Source of the DNA: Verrucomicrobiia bacterium
GTDB lineage: Bacteria > Verrucomicrobiota > Verrucomicrobiia > JABWAM01
Assembly: GCA_013360985.1 (NCBI GenBank)
Contig: JABWAM010000053.1
Span: 1 to 11,698, forward strand
DNA: 11,698 bases
Reading direction: 5' to 3'
Both the position numbers and the translations under genes were made by a program. Below, piece after piece: positions 7,319-11,698 of the stretch. The notes beneath the pieces are model-generated. The model was not told where the DNA came from. It searched no databases and saw nothing but the letters and a program-made list of their open reading frames with translations. Positions within the stretch are counted from its first letter, which is position 1; each line of letters opens with the position of its first letter.

Positions 7319-9337
7319 ATGATTGACCATTCGTCTTTCGGCAAGGGCCTCACAGGGCGCGACCTCGATCAACTGTGCGTCAACACGATCCGCACGCTCG
7401 CGGTGGACGCCGTACAGAAAGCCAACTCGGGTCACCCCGGCCTTCCGATGGGGTGCGCGGATTTCGCCTACGTGCTCTGGACCCGCTATCTGCGGCACAA
7501 CCCGGCCAACCCGCGCTGGCCCGACCGCGACCGTTTCGTCTTGTCCGCCGGCCACGGTAGCACGCTGCTCTATGCGCTGCTCCACCTTTGCGGCTATCCG
7601 CTCTCGATCGAAGACCTGCGGCAGTTTCGCCAATGGGAAAGCCGCACGCCCGGCCATCCCGAGTTCGATCTCGCGCTCGGCGTGGAAACAACCACCGGCC
7701 CTCTCGGCCAAGGCGCGGGCAACGCCGTCGGGATGGCGATCGCCGAAGAACATCTTGCGGCGGTTTTCAATACGCCGCAGCACCGCGTCGTCAACCACAC
7801 AACCTGGGTGATCTTGGGCGACGGCTGCAATCAAGAGGGCGTCGCGCACGAGGCGATCTCGCTCGCCGGCCATCTCGGCCTCGGGAAGCTCGTGTTTTTC
7901 TACGATTTCAACCACATCACCATCGAGGGACGCACCGAACTCGCCTACAGCGACGACGTGCCCGCCCGCTATCGCGCGCTCGGCTGGCATGTGCAGGAAA
8001 TTGACGGACACGACCGCGAGGCCTGCGCGCGCGCGATCGAAGCCGCGCAAGCCGTCGCGGATCGCCCTAGCCTCATCCTCGGCACGACCACCATCGGCTT
8101 CGGCAGCCCCAACAAGGCCGGCACCAACACCGTCCACGGCGAGCCCCTGGGCGCCGACGAAGTGAAAGCCACCAAAAAAAATCTCGGCTGGCCCGAAGAC
8201 GCCCAGTTCCTCGTCCCCGACGCCGTGCGCGCGCGTTTCGACGAGGTTCGCCGACGCGGCGCGGAAGCCGAAGCGGCCTGGAACACCCTCTTCGCCGCCT
8301 GGCGAAGCGCCCATCCCGACCGCGCGGCCCGTTGGGACGCCCATTGGAACCGGACCCTGCCCGCCGACCTCTCCGCGAAACTTCCCAAAGTTGATCCCGC
8401 CAAACCCGCGGCGACGCGCAGCAGCGGCGGCGACGCGCTCAAGGCGCTCATGGCCGTCGCGCCGCAAATCCTCGGCGGCGCAGCCGACCTGCATCCTTCG
8501 ACAAAGACCTACATCAAGGAACACGGCTCCTTCTCGAAAACGAATCGCGCGGCGCGCAATCTTCACTTCGGCATCCGCGAGCACGCGATGGGCGCGATCC
8601 TTAACGGCATCGCCTGCCACGGCGGGCTGATCCCGTTCGGCTCGACCTTTTTCGTCTTTGCGGATTATCTGCGCCCCGCGATCCGGATGGCAGCCATCAG
8701 TCGGCTCCCGGTGATCTACGTCTTCACCCACGATTCGATCTTTGTCGGTGAGGACGGCCCAACCCACGAACCGGTCGAGCAGGCCGCTTCGCTGCGGGTG
8801 ATGCCGAACGTGACGGTCATCCGCCCCGCCGACCCGAGCGAAACCGGCTGGGCCTGGATCGCCGCTCTCCAGAACGTTCATGGCCCGACGGCGATCCTGC
8901 TCACGCGCCAGAATCTCCCCGTTTTCGACCGCGCGAAATTCCCCGGTCCCGAGAACCTCCTGCGGGGCGGATACGTCCTCCGCGAGGAACCCGCCGCGAA
9001 GCTCACGCTCATCGGCACCGGCTCGGAAGTCGCGCTCGCGCTCGCCGCGGCCGAAAAACTCAAAGCGGAAGGCATCCCCGCGCGCGTCGTGAATCTCCCG
9101 AGCTGGGAGCTCTTCGAGAAGCAGCCTTCCGAATACCGCGAACAAGTCCTCGGCAAACTCCCGCGCGCGGCCGTCGAGGCGGGCGTGCGAACGGGTTGGG
9201 AACGATACTTGGGCGCCTACGGACTCTTCCTCGGAATGGATCGCTACGGCGCCAGCGCGCCCTACCAAGTGCTCGCCGAAAAGTTCGGATTCACCCCGGA
9301 CGCCGTCGCCGCGAAAGTTCGCGCTTGGCTCGGCTGA
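7319..9337 (+). CDS. tkt: Transketolase
   Basis: Transketolase moves two-carbon ketol units between sugar phosphates in the pentose phosphate pathway, using thiamine diphosphate and a divalent metal. From ATG 7319 the product has 672 residues, the normal length. The N-terminal TPP domain carries His39 in NSGHPGLPMG, SAGHGSTLLYALLHL, TTGPLGQG and the cofactor motif beginning GDG (Asp168) and ending with FNHITIEG. The pyrimidine domain carries the catalytic Glu421 in GIREHAMG, and EDGPTHEPVEQAASLR, which is typical of bacterial and plant transketolases. The C-terminal domain (VVNLPSWELFEKQ) is complete. The purine-rich agga at 7303-7306 is 12 bases before the start, the best Shine-Dalgarno site in the window. 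ATG 7307 is in frame but too close to that site. A frame open back to 7115 reads across the antisense of the tRNA and is spurious. An 8-A run lies at 8174-8181. Confidence 0.96.
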   Translation: MIDHSSFGKGLTGRDLDQLCVNTIRTLAVDAVQKANSGHPGLPMGCADFAYVLWTRYLRHNPANPRWPDRDRFVLSAGHGSTLLYALLHLCGYPLSIEDLRQFRQWESRTPGHPEFDLALGVETTTGPLGQGAGNAVGMAIAEEHLAAVFNTPQHRVVNHTTWVILGDGCNQEGVAHEAISLAGHLGLGKLVFFYDFNHITIEGRTELAYSDDVPARYRALGWHVQEIDGHDREACARAIEAAQAVADRPSLILGTTTIGFGSPNKAGTNTVHGEPLGADEVKATKKNLGWPEDAQFLVPDAVRARFDEVRRRGAEAEAAWNTLFAAWRSAHPDRAARWDAHWNRTLPADLSAKLPKVDPAKPAATRSSGGDALKALMAVAPQILGGAADLHPSTKTYIKEHGSFSKTNRAARNLHFGIREHAMGAILNGIACHGGLIPFGSTFFVFADYLRPAIRMAAISRLPVIYVFTHDSIFVGEDGPTHEPVEQAASLRVMPNVTVIRPADPSETGWAWIAALQNVHGPTAILLTRQNLPVFDRAKFPGPENLLRGGYVLREEPAAKLTLIGTGSEVALALAAAEKLKAEGIPARVVNLPSWELFEKQPSEYREQVLGKLPRAAVEAGVRTGWERYLGAYGLFLGMDRYGASAPYQVLAEKFGFTPDAVAAKVRAWLG

Positions 9338-9411
9338 TCCGCGGCGAGGCGCTCCCCTTGGCTCTGCCGCCATCAACCGACCCCGCGCGAGGCGGCGTTT
9401 CGGCGCGCCCA

Positions 9412-10506
9412 ATGACGCCCTCAACCACCCGCGAACTTTTCGGGCCCGTTCTCCGCGGCGTCTCCCGATCGTTCTCCCTCACGCTTCGCGTCCTTCCGCC
9501 GAAGGTCCGACGCCCCATCGCGCTCGCTTATCTGCTCGCCCGCGCCGCCGACACGATCGCCGACGGCGCGGTTCTCCCGCGCGAAGAACGCCGGCCGCAT
9601 CTCCTCCTCTTTCGCCGCGCCCTCGCGGGCGGCCAACGCGCGCGCGCCGAGGAACTTTGCCGCGGCCTTTTCGAAAAAGGCCGCCGCCCCGAGCCCGCGC
9701 GAGAAACGGACGCGCGCGAATGGCGTCTCCTCGAACTCCTCCCGACCTGTTTCTCGCTCCTCGACGCAACGTCGCCCGAGGATCGGCGTCTCATCGTGGA
9801 GGTGGTCCTGGAGTTGACCCGCGGGATGGAGCTCGACCTCGGGCGCTTCGGCGGAGGCGAAGGCTTGCGCGCCCTGGGCGCCTTCGAAGATCTCGAAGAG
9901 TACACGTGGCTGGTCGCCGGATGCGTCGGCCCGTTCTGGACCCGCCTCTGCGCGCGCCATTTGAAGCCGTGCCGCGGCTGGGACCTCGAACGCATGTGCG
10001 ATCTCGGCGGACGCTTCGGCAAAGCGCTCCAGTGGACCAACGTGCTGCGCGACGCGCCGCGCGATCTTCGCCAGGGACGCTGCTATTTTCCAATCGCCGA
10101 TCTCTCTCCGCTGGGGCTGACGCCGGACGACCTGCGCGACCCCGCCGCCTGGGCGCGTTTCGCGCCTCTCTACGGACGTTATCTCGACCACGCGCTCGGG
10201 CATTATCGCGCCGCCGCCGAATACACGCGCGCCATCCCGCGCCGATGCCCGCGCGCGCGCCTCGCCTGCCTCTGGCCGATGTGGATCGGCCTCGAAACCC
10301 TCGCCCTGCTCCGCCGCGCGACGAACCCGCTCGCTCCGGAACCGCGCCTCAAGATCCCGCGTTCGCGCGTCCGCGCGATCCTGGCGCGAACCGCGCTGAC
10401 GCACTGGAGCGACCGTCTCCTCGCCGCACGCGAGGAAAGGCTTTTCGCGCGGGCAGCCGGCTCGCTCGCCTCCACACCCGCGCCTTTCGCGACTTCCCCG
10501 TTGTGA
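9412..10506 (+). CDS. Squalene/phytoene synthase family protein
   Basis: This is a trans-isoprenyl diphosphate synthase of the head-to-head type, 364 residues. Enzymes of this family join two farnesyl or two geranylgeranyl diphosphates to give squalene or phytoene. The N-terminus SRSFSLTLRVLP (18-29) is the family opening. The first Asp-rich motif is DTIAD (47-51), which binds Mg2+-diphosphate. The second is NVLRDAPRDLRQGRCYFP, with Asp214 and Asp218. The central VAGCVGPFWTRL also fits. The single-protein form with ARAADTIAD is closer to squalene synthase-like proteins than to CrtB, but I cannot separate hopanoid/sterol from carotenoid use. No hpn, shc or crt gene lies beside it. ATG 9412 fits the family N-terminus. 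Upstream in-frame sequence to 9196 overlaps tkt and is rejected. It follows tkt by 74 bp and is followed by a clear terminator. Confidence 0.88.
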   Translation: MTPSTTRELFGPVLRGVSRSFSLTLRVLPPKVRRPIALAYLLARAADTIADGAVLPREERRPHLLLFRRALAGGQRARAEELCRGLFEKGRRPEPARETDAREWRLLELLPTCFSLLDATSPEDRRLIVEVVLELTRGMELDLGRFGGGEGLRALGAFEDLEEYTWLVAGCVGPFWTRLCARHLKPCRGWDLERMCDLGGRFGKALQWTNVLRDAPRDLRQGRCYFPIADLSPLGLTPDDLRDPAAWARFAPLYGRYLDHALGHYRAAAEYTRAIPRRCPRARLACLWPMWIGLETLALLRRATNPLAPEPRLKIPRSRVRAILARTALTHWSDRLLAAREERLFARAAGSLASTPAPFATSPL

Positions 10507-10552
10507 AAGACGCGCCGCGTCCCCCGCCTCTTGGACGAGACGGGAAGACGAG

Positions 10553-10585
10553 GCCGGGCGCGGGCCCCGAAACGCCCGGCGTTTT
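10553..10585 (+). terminator. Rho-independent terminator after the squalene/phytoene synthase gene
   Basis: A perfect 8-bp GC stem, gccgggcg (10553-10560) with cgcccggc (10573-10580), encloses a 12-nt loop and is followed by gtttt and a second tttt a few bases on. It starts 46 bp after the synthase stop codon and lies before the kinase gene. It would separate the tkt-synthase transcript from the kinase transcript. The T run is short, so efficiency may be partial. Confidence 0.65.
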
Positions 10586-10609
10586 GGCCTTTTGGACGGA
10601 GATTTCACC

Positions 10610-10638
10610 TTGGGAGCGCGAAAGATCCAGGTTAGCCT
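10610..10638 (+). promoter_or_regulatory. Candidate kinase promoter
   Basis: ttggga (10610-10615, 4 of 6 to TTGACA) and tagcct (10633-10638, 3 of 6 to TATAAT) are 17 bases apart. They sit just after the terminator and just before the kinase ATG at 10648. Initiation would be within a few bases of the start codon, giving a nearly leaderless mRNA. No Shine-Dalgarno site is present in the region. The match is weak and rests mainly on position. Confidence 0.28.
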
Positions 10639-10647
10639 CTTCGCCGC

Positions 10648-11457
10648 ATGGACCTCACCCGCTGCGGACGATATCTTCTCAGCGAACGCCTCAACGCAGG
10701 GGGAACGGCCGAAGTCTTTGCCGCCACCGGACCCGACGGCAAGACCGTCGTCATCCGCCGCCTGCTGCCTCACTTTCGATTTCATTTCGGACAACGCAAG
10801 AAATTCCTGCGCGGCCTGCGGATCCATGCGACGATGAACCACGAAAACGTCGTCCGCGTCTTCTCCACCGGAAGCGATTTCTTCATCCCCTACGGAGTGC
10901 TTGAACACGTGGACGGCAGCAACCTGCGCATCCTCCTGAACCGCCAGGATCCGGTGTTGCGCGATCCGATCCCGATCTTCCTCCAAATGCTGCTCGCTCT
11001 CCAGCATGTCCACCGCCGCGGCTATCTCCATCTCGATTACAAACCCGAAAACATCCTCGTCGCGCGCGACGCCGCGGTGAAGCTCGTGGATTTCGATCTC
11101 GCGCTGCCCATCCCGCGCAAACCCGCGCCCCTGCGCGAACTGAGCGGCACGCCCTCGTATCTCTCGCCGGAGCAGATCCTCCGGACGCCCGTGGATGAGC
11201 GCACGGACATCTTCGCCCTCGGGATCGCCGCCTACGAACTCTTCGTCGGCCAGAAGCCGTTCACCCCGATGGAACGGCGTGAAATCGTCAACGCCTATAC
11301 CTCGCTCGACGCGCCCTTCCCCTCTCCCCGCGCGATCAAGCCTGCCATTCCCCACAAACTCTCGCGCATCCTCTCGAACTGCGTCGAGAAGCGAACGAAC
11401 CGCCGTTATCCGACGGTCTCCCTCATCCTGCGCGATCTCCAAGAGATCGCGCCCTGA
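10648..11457 (+). CDS. Atypical Hanks-type serine/threonine kinase-like protein (single domain)
   Basis: The 269 residues form just one protein kinase fold, with no transmembrane or sensor domain. In order there is a glycine-rich loop (NAGGTAEVF, 16-24), the beta-3 strand VVIRR (34-38), helix C (FLRGLRI, 53-59), HENVVRV, the catalytic loop HLDYKPENIL (128-137), the metal motif DFD (148-150), the activation-segment end GTPSYLSPE (167-175) and the helix F motif DIFALG (187-192). Several invariant positions are changed: the VAIK Lys is Arg37, the helix C Glu is Gly56, HRD is HLD and DFG is DFD. Asp130, Lys132, Asn135 and Asp148 are kept. It may be a pseudokinase, or a kinase with altered ATP binding. 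From memory, similar HLD-type sequences exist in PVC bacteria, which I cannot confirm here. The start is at ATG 10648 and a PAP2-like gene begins 9 bp after the stop. Cytoplasmic. Confidence 0.88.
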   Translation: MDLTRCGRYLLSERLNAGGTAEVFAATGPDGKTVVIRRLLPHFRFHFGQRKKFLRGLRIHATMNHENVVRVFSTGSDFFIPYGVLEHVDGSNLRILLNRQDPVLRDPIPIFLQMLLALQHVHRRGYLHLDYKPENILVARDAAVKLVDFDLALPIPRKPAPLRELSGTPSYLSPEQILRTPVDERTDIFALGIAAYELFVGQKPFTPMERREIVNAYTSLDAPFPSPRAIKPAIPHKLSRILSNCVEKRTNRRYPTVSLILRDLQEIAP

Positions 11458-11466
11458 TCTGATCGT

Positions 11467-11698
11467 GTGAACGCGGCGGTTCAAAGATGCGACGAGGCGA
11501 TCTTTCGCCTCGTCAATCACGGATGCGCGAACCCGCTCGGCGACGCCCTCTTCCCGATCTTCAATCATGCCGCGCCCTTCCTCCTCCCGGCGCTCGTCCT
11601 CGCCGCGTGGCTCGCTTGGCGCCACTCGCCGCGCGCGTGGCGTTGGGCGCTCGCCCTCCTCCTCGGCGTCGCGCTCGGCGACAGCCTGCTCTTCAATC
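11467..11698 (+). CDS. PAP2-like membrane phosphatase, N-terminal part (3' end cut by window)
   Basis: The frame opened by GTG 11467 stays open to the window edge, 77 codons. It begins with a short cytoplasmic segment, DEAIFRLVNHG and NPLGDALFPIF, which resembles the start of PAP2 superfamily proteins (D..IF..IN......P..D.L.P). Two hydrophobic stretches follow, about residues 37-51 and 58-76, separated by an Arg/His-rich turn, as in the first two membrane helices of that family. The catalytic KxxxxxxRP, PSGH and SRxxxxxHxxxD motifs would lie beyond the window, so the call rests on pattern alone. Possible substrates include undecaprenyl diphosphate or phosphatidic acid, and it could also be a lipid A phosphatase or PAP2-like transferase. 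It lies 9 bp after the kinase stop, in the same frame, with no Shine-Dalgarno site. That arrangement suggests translational coupling. Confidence 0.6.
   Translation, partial: MNAAVQRCDEAIFRLVNHGCANPLGDALFPIFNHAAPFLLPALVLAAWLAWRHSPRAWRWALALLLGVALGDSLLFN
11491..11514 (+). repeat. Perfect 9-bp inverted repeat inside the first codons of the PAP2-like gene
   Basis: gacgaggcg (11491-11499) and cgcctcgtc (11506-11514) are exact reverse complements around the 6-nt loop atcttt. The hairpin starts 33 bp after the kinase stop codon and spans codons 9-16 of the PAP2-like frame. It has no T tract. It could slow ribosomes or polymerase between the two genes. It could also be coincidence, since the residues (DEAIFRLV) are themselves those expected of the family. 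Confidence 0.6.

Noticed and set aside
9366..9400. Possible terminator after tkt (gccgcc ... ggcggc then gtttc)
   Set aside because: Only 6 pairs around a 19-nt loop and just three T bases. Too weak to call in DNA this GC-rich.
7301..9424. Minus-strand open frame of 707 codons over tkt
   Set aside because: Shadow frame. tkt has complete catalytic motifs on the plus strand.
9421..11625. Minus-strand open frame of 734 codons spanning the synthase, kinase and PAP2-like genes
   Set aside because: It crosses three plus-strand genes and a terminator. Composition is Arg/Glu-rich low complexity typical of antisense frames in GC-rich DNA.

Overview
The window is a GC-rich (clearly above 60%) stretch of chromosome from a Gram-negative bacterium. 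LpxI points to lipid A synthesis, and the secreted GH30 enzyme, the GLHD-type SGNH hydrolase, the unusual Hanks-type kinase and the general absence of Shine-Dalgarno sites fit the PVC superphylum. Verrucomicrobiota is my best guess, but it rests on the overall gene style and not on any marker comparison. Coding density is very high and no mobile element, CRISPR array or prophage gene is visible.

Layout. Block 1 (+ strand, 1-3848): the 3' part of lysS (lysyl-tRNA synthetase), holB (DNA polymerase III delta-prime) and a secreted GH30 glycosidase. Block 2 (- strand, 3850-7192), read from right to left: tRNA-Arg(ACG), ilvN, ilvC, lpxI and an SGNH/GDSL-type hydrolase. Block 3 (+ strand, 7319 to the end): tkt (transketolase), a squalene/phytoene synthase family enzyme, a rho-independent terminator, an atypical protein kinase and the start of a PAP2-like membrane protein that runs off the window. 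Blocks 1 and 2 converge with a single base between their stop codons. Blocks 2 and 3 diverge from a 126-bp spacer between the tRNA and tkt.

How the genes work together. Most are housekeeping genes: translation (lysS, tRNA-Arg), replication (holB), branched-chain amino acid synthesis (ilvN and ilvC, without ilvB beside them), outer-membrane lipid A synthesis (lpxI), central carbon metabolism (tkt) and isoprenoid synthesis. The accessory candidates are the GH30 enzyme, the SGNH hydrolase and the kinase/PAP2 pair.

I see no clear new multi-gene system. The item most worth a second look is the kinase at 10648-11457. It has lost both partners of the conserved Lys-Glu ion pair and carries DFD in place of DFG, yet keeps the catalytic-loop Asp, Lys and Asn. 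It is tightly coupled to a PAP2-like gene whose first codons form a perfect 9-bp hairpin. Smaller signals are a terminator-like hairpin placed inside the coding end of a convergent gene, an 8-T tract immediately after the GH30 start codon, and initiation regions that mostly lack a Shine-Dalgarno sequence.
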